Positions 34,504 through 46,932 of a stretch of DNA of 64,000 nt are shown piece by piece (position 1 is the stretch's first letter; each line of letters begins with the position of its first letter). Position numbers and translations under genes: made by a program. The stretch spans positions 372,001-436,000 of the forward strand of contig JAXBDG010000016.1 of assembly GCA_036320915.1 (NCBI GenBank), read 5' to 3'. Source of the DNA: Linnemannia elongata (taxonomy: Eukaryota; Mortierellomycota; Mortierellomycetes; Mortierellales; Mortierellaceae). The notes beneath the pieces are model-generated. The model made no database searches, was not told where the DNA came from, and was given only the letters and a program-made list of their open reading frames with translations.

Positions 34504-37500
34504 TTACAGAGCGATCCCTGCTGACGACAGGTAGTTGGCCAAATGGGCCTGTGTATCCGGTTGCAGCTGTACCTGACCGTGCTGGAACTATAACGAAAAC
34601 AAAAAGCAAACAAATCAACAAAAGAAATATGTTAGAACATCGCTTCAACCACAACAAATAAACAAATCAGAGAAACACAAAACGAGAAACAAAAAACCGT
34701 ACTCGTCCAGGGTATGCTTGGTTGAAACGGACAATGCCTTCGAGAAGGAACTGCTTGGGGTCCTGGATCTGAGCGGTAGGATCAATCTTGCTGCTCGACG
34801 TCGTGGCTAATTGAGAGAACTGGGACTGGTATCCAGTCTCCTCAATGTCAATCGCATACAAATCTGCATCCATAGCGGCATCCTGTGTAGCTCCCTTCAC
34901 ATCCTGGGGCGCCTCAAACAACTTGACCAATGCATTCATCACCGAAGGCCTATTTGATCATAAAACGAAAAAAACACATGTTATCTCCGTTAGATTCTCA
35001 TTCCACCGTATGTAAAAACGACATGACATAATTTACAGACAATCAAAACTTACCAGGCAGCATCGAAATTGGTTCCTTCGGTAATGGTCCTACAGCCGGT
35101 CAAGAGACGGACCATCGCCACAGCACAAGTCTTACGCTCAATGCGACCTGATACCTTCTGTGCCTCAGCCAACCATGCCGTCTTCAAGAACTGTACAAAC
35201 AATCCCGACTGCACAGTGTCAAACAGTGCCCAGTAACCATCGGGTCCAGTTCCCTCGAGATCCAGTGCCATGTAAAAGAACGAAAAGTTGATAAAGCCCT
35301 TCCTGAACTTGTCTGTCTTGTGCGTTTGAAGGCGAGTCAGCAACATCACCAACACATGCTTCATGTAGTTTCCGAGCGTGGACCTACAATAAAAGGTTAG
35401 ATGAGCGTAAGTCAACGAGAGGCTTTGGTAAAACGCAAAGCGGCAGCATAGCTATTCTTAGCCAGATACAAAACGTACATGGGGACATTGAGGATCATGG
35501 TCTGAAGGAGTTCGAACGAGTGGTGGTCGTTAATCTTGGACGAGACCAACTTCTGGCAGACTCCCAGCAAAGGCTCCAACTGGTTGTTGGCAACGATCCA
35601 AGGCCATCCCTTCTGCAAGTATGCCTGCAACAGCTTAACCAAAGCAGGGATGTTTCCTACGAGGAATGATTACAATGAATAAATTTATGTCAGTAACGCA
35701 GATACTTGGTCAATAGCAGTCAAAAAACATGCCCATGTTACAAAAGTTACCTTGCTGTTGCCAAAGAGTGGGTTGCACGAGTGGGAGGAACAGGGCCTGG
35801 TAGGATGGCGCAAGTTCGGTGCCAGCGTTAAAGGACAGCAGCTGCGAGAGCAGCTGGAAGACATAAGGAGTGAACTCGACAATATCCTGCTGAAGAATAA
35901 CCTGGAAGGGTTGGAACAGGAGGTTTTCGAACTGTCCAGCAGCCTCGGGCGAGGCAGTACAAATGAAACGGATCAAGGCACCAATACTCTCAAAGACGTA
36001 GTGGTTGAACTTGGGGTTACTGGGGTTGGTGCTTACAGCCTGGACAATAGCAGTCAAGCGAGCCAAGCAAAGGCTGACCAAGGGCATCATCTTCTCACGA
36101 ACCGTCAAAATCAAACGCATTTGGCCTATCAAGACAAAGAAGAAAACTATCAGTGGCTGCGAAGACTGCACAGCATACGCATACAGGCTAGATCTGAGCA
36201 TTGCCCTTACACTTCATGAGATAGTCGTTTTCAGCCAACTTTTCGGGGGTCTGTCCAAGCTCAATGAGGCGGAACAAGTTGGAAGTTAAGGTTTCAGCCA
36301 GAGGTGCAACATCCTCAGAGGAAAACCTATCGCAAAAATAATTAGGTGTGTAGCGTTTAGACTAGACGGTAACATTATCGTTCATATTTAACCAACTGCT
36401 GTGAAGTAGCCTTTGCGCGACATACATCATAGGTCCAGTAGCACCAGAGACGCGCATGAACAAGATGCGCTCAATGCAGATGGCGGCATAGGTGTAAACG
36501 GCGTAGTTGGTGCTCTCCAGGTGGCGTGCTAGAAGAGGCAGCGCTCCGAGGAGCTGATCCTTTGTGAACTGTCCTCTAAAGGTGTAGAGGTATTTGATGG
36601 CATCGACCTTCAAGATGGGGTGAATGGCTCCAGAGACAGGCGCGTTGAGATCTGGGATAACATGCTTCTCGAAAAAGTCCAGAATGTTGACCTCTGCGTT
36701 TGTCTCAGTGACTCCGAACTTGGAAAGTGGGTAAAATACGGAAGGGATTGGAAGGTAAACTAATTAGTACGTGTATTCCGAAATGTGTGACAACCCAATG
36801 TCCTGAATGAAGACATACCTGGGATCCAGAGCTCTTGGCGGCGATACTTGTCAGCAAGAACATGGCAGCGTCCTTGTCCTTCCAGTTTTCAGCCACGTTA
36901 GTGTTGTATCTCTGGAGGTAGTGTTGGATGTAGTTGGTGATGATGGCAGTGACATCGGTGGGGTATTGATCCAACAGTCCACGAACCAACTCTGTTGCGG
37001 CCCTGCGGCGTGTTTCGCTGTCCGAGCCTTCGAGATCGCGGCGAATGTACTCAATTGGCTCATCCTCGAACAGCTCCTCGTCCGATTCTAACATGTGTCG
37101 TGAACGTGTGAGAAGCGTAAAATGTCAACATTTACTCAAGCTTCAAAGTCAGGAGCGTACAATTCCCGACAGTCAATGATAAAAGAAACGATAATTACCT
37201 CGCAGTCCCATGTTAGGAAGTACAATCTTCTCACAGAGCTGTGAGAGTACCTCCTTTGAGCTGAACATCTCCTTGTGACGACCGTTCTTGACAACCGACG
37301 TCAAGAAAGACATTGCCTTACTGACGAGCTATAATGTCCAGCAGAAAGGAATGCTTTCCTTATTAGTATCCGGGTGTGAATTCCGTCCTAACATCCTACA
37401 CACGCCCACATGTGAACGTTACTGATGGCATACCGTATCGTTCTTGGGTTCCAATCCGAGGGTGGTCAAAAGCGCCCATGAGGTCTGAATGAACTCTGGC

Positions 37501-39092
37501 AATGAAGTGAAGTCCTCCTCGTAACGCTTGCTGTAAAGCTCGACGACCTCGCAAATTGACGCCTTGACTTGCAAGATAGGTCCGGGTGTGTCGTCATCCT
37601 ATTTCGTTTTCGAGGTATGTGCGAGATTAGCATTGTTCCGTTATTTGGGGTATTTTCAACCACTGATCCCTAATGCGCATTCATATAACAACTTACGTCT
37701 CCAGTGAGCAAAGGGTTGTCGTAGCTCAAGTACTTGTGGAAGAGACCCAAGAACTCCTGAAGATGTGTGACAAAGTACTCAGGGATGTCATGGCAATTCA
37801 AATCGTGGTAGATCTCCGTCAACAAGTGAAGAGTCTCGAAAAGAACCTTGAGCTGAGGAGCATTCTGCGCATTAGCTTCGATCATTCTGTCCGTAGCCTA
37901 CAGTTACGATAAGATGAAAAGGGCAACACTGCTGTTAGTGACCATATCCCAAGTCTTAGTTGTGTATTCCTGCCATTGTCTCAATCAGCCCTGTTCATTC
38001 AAGTTCGACTGCCTACCAGGAAAACTTGACGGTAAGGCTCGCAGAAGCTCTCCAACGCAATCTTGATTTCGGTGTAAAGGTTGTCCGAAGGGTACAGAGG
38101 ACGCCATCTACATGTCCGTAATAAGTCAGCCATTTGTCAGTACGTTATATCGCATGGCCTATGCGCCAGAAGCTCAGATCCAATGCCACATTCAGACTTC
38201 ATGTCGTTACCTTTGGAAGATAGAGTGAGCGGTTTGCAAGAGTCCGTTGTTGGTAACAAAATCCTGAGCGTTCAGCTTGCTGACGAGTTCCTAATGTTAT
38301 CGTTTCGTGTAAAAGGATGGCGTAGTGTTAATAGTTACCATCTGCGGTCACCATTATTCAGCTTTGCCATAACATGGTTTTGCATAGTAATGTACGATTT
38401 CCTAGTGCTTACAGGAATAAGTCCTTGCCACTTTTGAGGAAAGTCCGTATCAGCGATTTGGGTGACGGCGTCAGAGAGTTGAAGTTGAATCCTGGCCTCC
38501 GAGATGGTCATCAAATCAACGATCCTGCTCTTGATCGCATCCCTGTCGCCTGCCGTGATTCTGTTGTCGCGCTCATCATCAATCTAGTGCACAGAACAGG
38601 GAAATAAGAAGCTTTATATTAATATCGCAGTGGCCATCGAGAGGGTCAATAGGAAATCCTATTTCTTTGCTCCAAAACTCGATTTTGTTGCTAAATACCA
38701 TCCAGTTGCGGCGGACAAAGTTCTTGAACAAAAGAGACGCGGCAAAGCGAATATGCAAGTCGTAAGACTTTGTCGCAATCAGCTGCAAGACTAGCTGTCC
38801 AAAGTTCTGGTTCTGCTCCAGCTTGTTCAAAAATACTTCAGCTATTGTTTTAGTGAGTAAATGCAATGTAGTAGGGTCATTAGTGAGTCAATCTGATGCC
38901 ATGCTGGATCCAGCAGGTTTTTTTTTTTTTTTTTGGTGGCAAATGGGGTGAGCATCGCGTGGCTGGTTGTTTTGGTTCCCATGTCAAAAAAAACACCCTA
39001 CCTTCGTGACGAGTGGAGGGCTCGAGGGTCTTTTGAAGGTATGCAGCCAACGCCTGCATGCTGCTGTCGTTCACTTGAAGAGCGTCTCCCAT
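34504..39092 (-). CDS. CSE1: Exportin-2 / Cse1 (CAS), importin-alpha re-export receptor, 987 aa, 16 exons
   Basis: Exons in order: 39092-39002, 38841-38699, 38583-38413, 38290-38211, 38107-38017, 37897-37697, 37598-37434, 37328-37199, 37087-36819, 36718-36426, 36326-36211, 36125-35751, 35656-35479, 35383-35054, 34949-34703, 34587-34504. All junctions are GT-AG and the sum is 988 codons, close to yeast (about 960) and human (about 971). The importin-beta N-terminal domain contains LRFAASLLFKNF-type sequence (IRFAASLLFKNFVRRNW), followed by QLSDAVTQIADTDFPQKW. The Cse1-specific centre has ESDEELFEDEPIEYIRRDLEG and the HEAT-rich C-terminal region has QTHKTDKFRKGF. With RanGTP it returns importin-alpha to the cytoplasm. 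It is the most intron-dense gene here. It diverges from LARP1. Confidence 0.97.
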
Positions 39093-40449
39093 GGCGACTT
39101 TTTTTGTTGTTGCTGTTGGCTGTTGAGTGTGAGAACTGTGGTTTTGTTGAATGAATTCCTTGAAAAAAAGAACGCGCGTTGATCAACAATGAGGAAGAAA
39201 TAAACGCGCAGGGTCGAGAAAAGTTGGGGGGAAAAGGGGTCTTTTGTCTGCTGTTTCTTGAAGGGCGTCGGGTGAACAAAAGGGTGCTATCGTTATTCCT
39301 GGAGGCTGAGCGACGGCGTTGGTTTTGGCGTTAAAGTCAAAAAAAAAAAAAAAAAAAAGAAGAAAGAACGGGGCAGGGGAACAAAGAAATTTCAATGTCT
39401 TGCGCGGCAAGATGAGGGAACAGGTTATCTGAGGCGATGCAATCATCCCTGTGCTATTTGTGTGTGGGGGGGTGTCTTGATGATGAAGAGGAAAATGCAC
39501 GCTGTCCCCATTAAGGGTCAGTAAAATATCATTATTAAGGGTGGCGCCTAATCATACTTCATTTTCATATTTTCAACCTGGCAATTACTGTAAGCTGATT
39601 GATGTCATGGGTGTCTCTCTCCTTTTCCCTTCGGAGCAACCCCGAAGCGGAGTCCAGACAAACGACAAGGATGCCGGGTCGAAGCGCGGTCTAGTCTTTA
39701 CGTATGTAAGATATACACTATTATGTGCCTGTGCCTGCGGCGGGCCTGGCCTAACTCTGATATGACATCGCATGTATGTGTTGGAGGCACTTCAACCCTG
39801 TGAAAGAGTGCGAGAGTGACCGTCTTTGGAAAGAAAAAGAACGTTTCGTTCGCTGCGATCCGTCATCGAGCGCCATTGGAGCCAATTTTACTCTAGACAT
39901 ATCACATATCATGCGCGCACTACTTTTCCTCTCTCTCCCTCTTCTTTCTTCTCTCTCTTACTCTTCAACCTCTCACACCCATACACATAACTCTATTCTT
40001 CGCCCCCTTCATCTTTCTGCACAAGTAAAGTATCCTCCTTCGTCGCTCTCTGTTACTCTGTCACTGGACTGGAAAAGCATTCTCTCGGACTCGACTCTGC
40101 TGGACAAAACACTCATCTTTCTGGACGGACTACCACCCTGGGAATACGCACAGTCGACACTCACGGGAAGAGAAAAGAAGGCAACAGAAAGTAGCATCTC
40201 TAACCACTCGGCACTTTCTTTTCTACATCTTGTTCTCATCTCTTGAACAGATCACGACCCGACTCTTTCTACTCATCAAAGAGTTTACCTGATCAGACTT
40301 CTTCCCCTATTTTGTTTCGCGTTTTTACACAAAACTTTTTTATCTTCAAAACATCGACAAAAAAAGCCGGACAAATTCACATCACCACAACCGTCTACAG
40401 CAACACCAACTAACAAACAATAACAACAACCAGCACCATAAGACTCAGC
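39093..40449. promoter_or_regulatory. Divergent region between CSE1 and LARP1 with a pyrimidine-rich LARP1 leader
   Basis: 1.36 kb. It holds A20 at 39339-39358 on the CSE1 side. From about 39925 to 39975 the + strand is almost pure C/T (TTTTCCTCTCTCTCCCTCTT type), followed by a C/A-rich leader up to the LARP1 start. A + frame at 39776-40246 is Ser/Leu-rich and follows from the composition. No separate gene seen. Confidence 0.5.
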
Positions 40450-43400
40450 ATGGTCAGCTCAACAGTCCCCGCGGAAACCATTGACAACCATGTGGAGGAT
40501 CACACCGCCGTCTCGCAGCAGTCAGTGACGACGCCCGACATCACTACTTCTACTGAACAAACTTCTGCGCCTGCCGCTGAAAAGAAGATTCCTTCTGCGC
40601 CCGCAGTCAATCCCTGGAAGCTCCCTCGCAAGGATGCAGCAGTGAAGCCTGCCAGCAACCCCGAGGCCGAGGCCGAGAAGCGTGTCGAATCCATCATCGA
40701 GAACATCAAGGAGGTCACTCTTGGTAAGCTACCTTTCTGTCATCTTTTTTTTTTTCTTCTTTTTATCATTGATGCATATTTTACCTCCCCTACACAATAT
40801 CAGATCAATTGGGCTTCACGAGGGATAAAAGATGCATGACTCAACAAAACAAAATGTATACGTGTGAAAGTAAGAGGATACGAAGATACCCCCCAAAGCA
40901 AAAATATGAGATGATGAAGGTAGTAAGCGACAGAAAGAGGAGACAGAGGGAGTCTCAGGAAATGTAAAGAGAGCGGACGGGATAGAATAGAAAGGGAGGG
41001 AGAGAGGATGACGGAGAAATCTGGTTGATCGATCTCGTTTTGGTATACATTGTCTGCTATGTCTCTCTTCCATCGTCACCACCATTCCTCCTTTGTCTAA
41101 TAATCACGAAAGGGAAATATGTAAAGTGAACCCCCAAAGAATTGAGCACACACCCAAAAGAAGAGCCGTGAGAAAGTGTTTTTTTTGCCGAATAACCTGG
41201 TGACGAGTTGAGTCAAGAGTCGCTTTCCAGTTCGTGCTCCCGTCACTTCCCCTCCTAGACACATGAATGATAATCATTCGAGCCTATTGAGACATTTGCG
41301 GGGATCCATTGTCAACGTCGTCACACGGCTTGTCTATTTCTGGACACCCTCACTGTCATAATCTCACCACTCAAAGCAACTCGAGCCAAGGATGAAGAAA
41401 AAGAGGAAAAGTGACAAAGTTGTTCATCAATTGATGTAAGCTAATCATTGTTATCATTGCAACCTTCATTTATGCATGTAGATGCCAAGGACGACAATCA
41501 AAAGTCGAAAAAGAACAAAAAGAACCAGCAGCATCTCCCCTCGCTTGACGACACCAACGTCTGGCCCGATCCAAGTGCATCCGCTGAGAAGGACAACAGG
41601 CCAGAGCCCGTCGCCGCAGCGGCACCGATCCACAAGAAGAACAAATGGACCAACATTACTCATTCAACGCAAGCACACGGATCCAAGAACCACCATGACG
41701 GACACCAACAGCCACGTCGCTCCAAGCACGCCTCCTCTGATGCCAAGGTCACCCCTCAAGCCGCTGAATCTGCCACTTCATCTGCTGCTCCACAACAGCC
41801 TACCCATGCCCGTCGCGCCTCTGTGCCCTCCGTGTTTGACGGCGAGCCCCAGCAGCAGAACGGATCAAGCCATCACCGCAACCAGACTCGCCCTCAACAT
41901 GGTCGTGGACGTAAGTCAATTGATCACAACGAAAAGGCATTCTAAAATGAGTCACCATTTTTGTGAGGAAGGTTTTCCTTTGCTAACCCATCTCTCACTT
42001 GCAATTGATAACATTCGCATCAATTAGGTGGAGGCAAGACACACGGCACTCGCCTCAACTACAGGGCGTCTGTCGGAAACGCCGCTTACATGTACCAGCA
42101 GGCCGCCCCTAACGGCATTAACGCTGACGCAGTGAAGGCTTTCCTTCTTCAGCAGATGTAAGTTTTGAAAGCCAGTGAACTCTTTGTTTGATTTCGATCT
42201 GAGGGCTGGGTTTGTACATTTGAGTCGGAATTTTAACAACATTTATCGTCCATATTCTTGCTCCATGTCATTAGGGAGTATTACTTTTCGGTTGAGAACT
42301 TGTGCAAGGATGTCTACATGCGCACGCAGATGGACGCACAAGGATTCGTTCCTCTGTCGCTCGTTGCCAACTTTAACCGAGTCAAGAACCTCACCACTGA
42401 TCACGCGCTTATCAAGGAGACCATCAAGGACAGCAACGTGATTGAGCTCAATGGCGATAACATCCGCAAGAAGGGCGACTGGGCTACCTGGATCTTCCCC
42501 AAGGAGGACGGCACCGCTCCCTTCCAGGCCACTCGTTCCTCGTTTGTGCCCCCTCCCCGGAGTCCTCATCCCGCCATCCTGACGACCCCCGTTGTCGAGG
42601 ATGATTGGCACATCAAGCAGTCCAAGGCCAAGAAGCGCGGATCCATTGCCCACCCATCCCCTTCCGCCCTTCAGTCCAAGAACGCTACCTCGAGCAGCCA
42701 AGGAGACGACGACGACCTTTTCCAGTTTGACGATGACAACCTTCTCGGCAGCGCTCGTACTGGCACTGTTCAAAAGTACTATGTCAGTGATGACGATGAT
42801 GAGGATGACGACGAGTTTGACGACGACACTGTCGCCAAGATTTTGATCGTCACCCAGAAGAAGCGCGACAGGACTCACGGATCGTACGAGCGCAAGGCAA
42901 TGAACGACGATATCAACGACATGATCAATGAGGGACTCTACCACTACGAGCACGATCTCCAGCGCAAACGCAACAACAACCGCCGCGGAAGTCTCGCCCA
43001 CTCGAATAAGAAGGTCGAAATGATCTCGGAGGAGCAGTTTGCAGCCTTGACTGGCTCTCATTCCCGCTCCAGCAGCCTGAGCAACCACCTTCAGGTGACC
43101 CCTGCTGAGGGCAGCAGCAGCACCAACGCCGCCGGCACGAACAACAACAAGTCCAAGAAGGGCAAGAAGAACCAGGCTCCTCGTTTCTATCCCTTGAAGG
43201 GCGCCCAGGGTGCCAAGGGCGCCAATGCCGATTCTCGCCAGCACTATGCTCAGGCCCCCGTCGGATGGGTCTTGGGTGACCAGCCTTTCCTCCAGTCGGA
43301 CTTGCCTCCTCAGTCGATCGGCAACTCGCCTGCTGGTATGTTGATGGGCTCCCACACCGAGACTTCGCTCTTGTCGACCTCGTTGGAGGCTCCTCACTCG

Positions 43401-43946
43401 TTCCCCGCCTTCCAGCACCCCTCGCACGAGCTTTTGCACGAGAACGGATTCATCCAGCACAAGTACTACAAGTACCACGCCAAGGCCCTCAAGGAGCGCA
43501 AGCGCCAAGGAGCAGGACACTCCCAGGAGATGAACACGCTCTTCCGTTTCTGGTCGCACTTCTTGCGTGACAACTTCAACAAGAAGATGTACGCCGAGTT
43601 CAAGCGGTTGGCGGTCGAGGATGCCAATGCCAACTACCGGTACGGTCTCGAGTGTCTCTTCCGGTTCTACTCTTATGGACTCGAGAAGAAGTTCCGTCAG
43701 GATCTGTTCTTGGACTTTGAGGCATTGACCTACTCTGACTTCCAAAACGGACACATGTACGGTCTGGAGAAATTCTGGGCCTACCTCTTCTACCGCAAGG
43801 ACAAGTCCCGTCACAAGTTGGATGTCATGGCCGAGCTCAAGCCTCTCCTCGAGCAGTACAAGTCCATTGACGACTTCAAGAACGCCCATGGCAACAATTC
43901 CAACCCTCCTAGCAACCACTATACCGTGCCCAACCATGGGCAGTAA
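40450..43946 (+). CDS. LARP1-type La-related RNA-binding protein, 834 aa, 4 exons
   Basis: Exons: 40450-40723, 41482-41910, 42028-42157, 42275-43946. The N-terminal third is Ala/Pro/Lys-rich and disordered. The La motif (about 266-358) contains [20 protein letters not shown] and [19 protein letters not shown] and is split by intron 3 at Met278. It is followed by [14 protein letters not shown]. An acidic, Asn/Ser-rich linker leads to the C-terminal DM15 repeats (about 655-790): [64 protein letters not shown]15 is diagnostic of LARP1, which binds the cap and 5' terminal pyrimidine tract of ribosomal protein mRNAs and responds to TOR. The first intron is long (758 nt). The stop is TAA at 43944. 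Confidence 0.95.
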
Positions 43947-44350
43947 GTGTCGTCTCTGACTTGCTTTTTTTATTTCTGTTTTTTCCTTATCCATATCGAC
44001 TTCAATACTTCGGTCATTACCCCCACTCTTTCTTAACAAACAAAAAAATCGTTAAAACATAGTACCCTACAAAAAAAAATTGTCCATAGAAGCCCCCTCT
44101 CTTTTCTTTATCTTTCTTTATCTTTCTTTATCCCTTCTTGCGTTGTACAGTTCCTCGCGTTCTTTTCTTTTCTTTCTTTTTTTTTTTTGCTTTTTTTTTC
44201 GCACACTTGTAAACATAACATAATAACAACCTAAAAAAAATCGTGCTACAACTCCCCTATGTTTTTGCTCGCTTGTTCTTTTGTCCTGTGCCTTTTCAAA
44301 TATTTGCTGCATAGTTTATTTTCTTGATCTTTCTCATGCAGATGAATTTC
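43947..44350. other. Convergent 3' region between LARP1 and the F-box protein
   Basis: T-rich and A-rich tracts, including a short tandem CTTTATCTTT repeat near 44103-44132. TTTATT at 44315-44320 is the reverse-strand poly(A) signal for the F-box gene. No gene seen. Confidence 0.6.
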
Positions 44351-46396
44351 TTATTTGGGCAATGATACTCCACGAAGTGTCCGGAAATGAGGCCAGTGCC
44401 GCCGCATCCACCTCAGCTCAGGCTCTCCCACACGATGGTCCATCCGACTCAAGTCCAAGACTGACAACTCACTGAGTGTTCCCAGCAGGTCCAATCCACT
44501 CTCGAGCGTCATTTCCAGGCAATCTCGCTGAAATCCTGGGACCTTCTCGGAGCCGTTACCTATTGTGTGTTGGACTTCTTGGTGTTGCTGGTGGGCTTCG
44601 TAAGTTTCGATGTCCTGGCGCTCGCATGCGCGGCCGAGTCGGAGCTCTTGAAGGCGGGTGAGGGTACTTAGTTGGCGGTATACTTGGCGTTGGATCCTGT
44701 GGCTCTCCTGTTGATCAAAGGTGCTGTCACCGGCGGTGGTACTCTCGCTAGAACGGGGGATACCGCCGATTTCGAGATGGAGGTTTGTTAACAGGAGGCA
44801 TCCCCAGCAGGGGGATACTAACATATCTGTCACCAGTAAGCGGGTCCTGGGTGGGTCGAGTCCGTGTGAGGTGGATAGATTGTCACTGTGGCGAATCTCG
44901 AGGCAACGGAGGTATTTGGAGTGCACCAGGATCTGTTGAATGTGCTCACTGGAAACACCTCGAGGGTCGATCAAATCCAAAGCGACCAGCATTCCATCCT
45001 GATGAGAAGAAGTTTGCACGATAGCCTGTGCGACCAAGGGTCCAGCTCCATGGACCACAATCGTGTGCCAGACCTCTTTCTTGACAACAAGTGCTGGTGA
45101 CCCCGGACCTGCGGGTAGTGTTGCCGCGTGCTCTGCTGCTGCTCGGTTGGTTGTCTGGATTGCCCATATCGAGTTTGCGAGTCGTTCGTCTCGCACTGAT
45201 GGGTCGTCTACTTCCTGGGTCTGTTGTTGGATAGGTTGTGGAAGGGGTAGTTGCGACTGTTGCTGTTCTTGCGTTAGTTGTGGCAATCCCGTATCCGCCA
45301 TGCTTGCACAGAACCGTCGCAAAATCCGACCATGCAATGGCGCCGGTTCTCCTATTCCAGTCACACCTTCTTCGCTCAGAACGGCACGAATGGTGTCGTT
45401 GTCCGTGATCCAGTAATTCCTCAACAATGCGTCATTAGGACTCTCAATCACCTCTAACCCAGTACAACCCTGCAAGAACCCACCTTCCCCAGCAGCCAAC
45501 ACCTGCTCCTCATACCCATTCATCGCCCCAGGCAACGACAAGATCCTCAGTTCCGGATGCTTCGATGTCATCCTCCTGCTAGCCCCTTGTTCTTGATCAG
45601 ACGGCAAGGTCATGGAGCACAGTTCCGGTGGCTGATCGCCCTTAACCTTGACTCCAAACACAAGTTCCTCCAAACCTGCGGGACAATTCTCCAGAAACTT
45701 GCGTGCCGCCTCAGGTCCTAAACACGGCATCCGTCGATAGGGCACTCCACCCCCCGCGAAAAGATGCAGCACCCGAAGTGTCGGCAAATGAGTTGCAATG
45801 GTTTCTAGAACCCGGATTGGGTTGGGCGGAATACGGTAGATGTGCAGAGTGTGAAGGCTGTGCATACAAATGTTGGTCTGCAGGAACTTGTTGAGGATGA
45901 TGTAATAGGACTTGTTGGTGAGAATAATCGATCGCCCGCTTGGATCCGCATCGCTCGGTAAGAGGTCATCCGACTCCTGAGGGAGGAGTAAATCAAACCG
46001 CTCCAATTGAATCCTCTTATTTCCTTCCTTCTCCACCACCATCCCCTCGTCCTCTTCAGCCTTCTCCTGCCGCATATCAACGTCCAACAACGGCCACATA
46101 GTCTCCGGGAACCTCGTCTTAAAAGCCCTCGTATACAATCCCCCATAACACCCCAACCCCGCCGTTGCAGACTTGCCAAAGAATCCGGTCATCTGGTTCT
46201 TTGTCAGGAGTTGGATCTCTTTCCAGAGGTGAGGGATACATGTCTGGCGCCAGTCTTTGGATACTCTAGAGAGGAGTGCGAGGTCGGGGGTGTCGAGGTG
46301 GGCGATTATTTGGGCGCGCAGTTCTGCGGGGAGGTGGGAGACGAGGTCATCGTTTGGGTTGCAGGGAGGCTGTTCGTTATTGATGGTTGCTGACAT
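44351..46396 (-). CDS. F-box protein with degenerate leucine-rich C-terminal region, 681 aa
   Basis: Single exon. The ATG at 46396 (MSATINNEQPP) is preferred over an in-frame ATG 44 codons upstream because the F-box begins at residue 19 or so (LVSHLPAELRAQIIAHLDT), and the extension would be a hydrophobic Phe/Leu/Ser run typical of leader sequence. After LALLSRVSKDWRQTCIPHLWKEI the protein is a long series of Leu-rich segments (LHTLHIYRIPPNP, LPTLRVLHLFAGGG, HPELRILSLPGAM, LTRLQELRLGRA, LSELSVLDLSRMD), irregular LRR repeats with an intervening Gln-rich loop. It is presumably a substrate receptor of an SCF ubiquitin ligase; the substrate is unknown. Proteins of this form are common in large families in Mortierella-type fungi. 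Confidence 0.85.
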   Translation of the reverse strand: MSATINNEQPPCNPNDDLVSHLPAELRAQIIAHLDTPDLALLSRVSKDWRQTCIPHLWKEIQLLTKNQMTGFFGKSATAGLGCYGGLYTRAFKTRFPETMWPLLDVDMRQEKAEEDEGMVVEKEGNKRIQLERFDLLLPQESDDLLPSDADPSGRSIILTNKSYYIILNKFLQTNICMHSLHTLHIYRIPPNPIRVLETIATHLPTLRVLHLFAGGGVPYRRMPCLGPEAARKFLENCPAGLEELVFGVKVKGDQPPELCSMTLPSDQEQGASRRMTSKHPELRILSLPGAMNGYEEQVLAAGEGGFLQGCTGLEVIESPNDALLRNYWITDNDTIRAVLSEEGVTGIGEPAPLHGRILRRFCASMADTGLPQLTQEQQQSQLPLPQPIQQQTQEVDDPSVRDERLANSIWAIQTTNRAAAEHAATLPAGPGSPALVVKKEVWHTIVVHGAGPLVAQAIVQTSSHQDGMLVALDLIDPRGVSSEHIQQILVHSKYLRCLEIRHSDNLSTSHGLDPPRTRLLVTDMLVSPCWGCLLLTNLHLEIGGIPRSSESTTAGDSTFDQQESHRIQRQVYRQLSTLTRLQELRLGRACERQDIETYEAHQQHQEVQHTIGNGSEKVPGFQRDCLEMTLESGLDLLGTLSELSVLDLSRMDHRVGEPELRWMRRHWPHFRTLRGVSLPK

Positions 46397-46932
46397 TGCT
46401 GATGATGTTCTTGGGTAGGAGGATGTTGCATTTCTGTTTGTGTTGGCTAAAGGAAGGAATGAGAAGGAAGTTGGAAGGAGGAGGAAAAAAAATACGTGTT
46501 CGAAGAGGCGTGGCGCATGATGAAGCAATCACGTGCAGGGTCTTTCTTGCTGAACACGGACCTTGTGCAGCTAGTGAATACCTTGTTGAGGGAAGGAGGG
46601 GTGTGATAGCAGACAATGGTAGCGAATGCTTCGCCTGATCATTCTTCGCGTCTGTCTGTCATGGTGCAGCGGGGAAGTAAGTAAAGGAAGAACGCGTTCC
46701 ACCCGCCCCCATTTTTATTTTCGGGGTAATTCATAATCTGACACCGAAGGAAGGAAAAAATATCCGCCTGATCTGCATGAATACTATCTCCTGGTTGACT
46801 CTCATCCTTCCTCTTTCTCCGTCCCACAAAATAGTTCTTGGCAACCTTTCGTTTATTCCTTCTTCAGCTTTTCCTCTCCTACTCACAAAACAACAATACA
46901 GCAAACGATACCCCTTCTTGTAACAAGCAACC
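46397..46932. promoter_or_regulatory. Divergent region between the F-box gene and the RNase T2 gene
   Basis: 536 bp between outward-facing start codons. The RNase side ends in CTTTTCCTCTCCTACTCACAAAACAAC-like leader sequence (about 46860-46930). No other gene seen. Confidence 0.5.

Noticed and set aside
42243..44039. 598-aa reverse frame
   Set aside because: It is antisense to the LARP1 exon; its Val/Leu/Gly-rich translation is the typical shadow of a highly biased coding strand.
46397..46528. Extension of the F-box protein by 44 residues to an upstream ATG
   Set aside because: The extra residues are Phe/Leu/Ser-rich leader-type sequence, and an F-box protein needs no signal peptide; the internal Met fits the family better.
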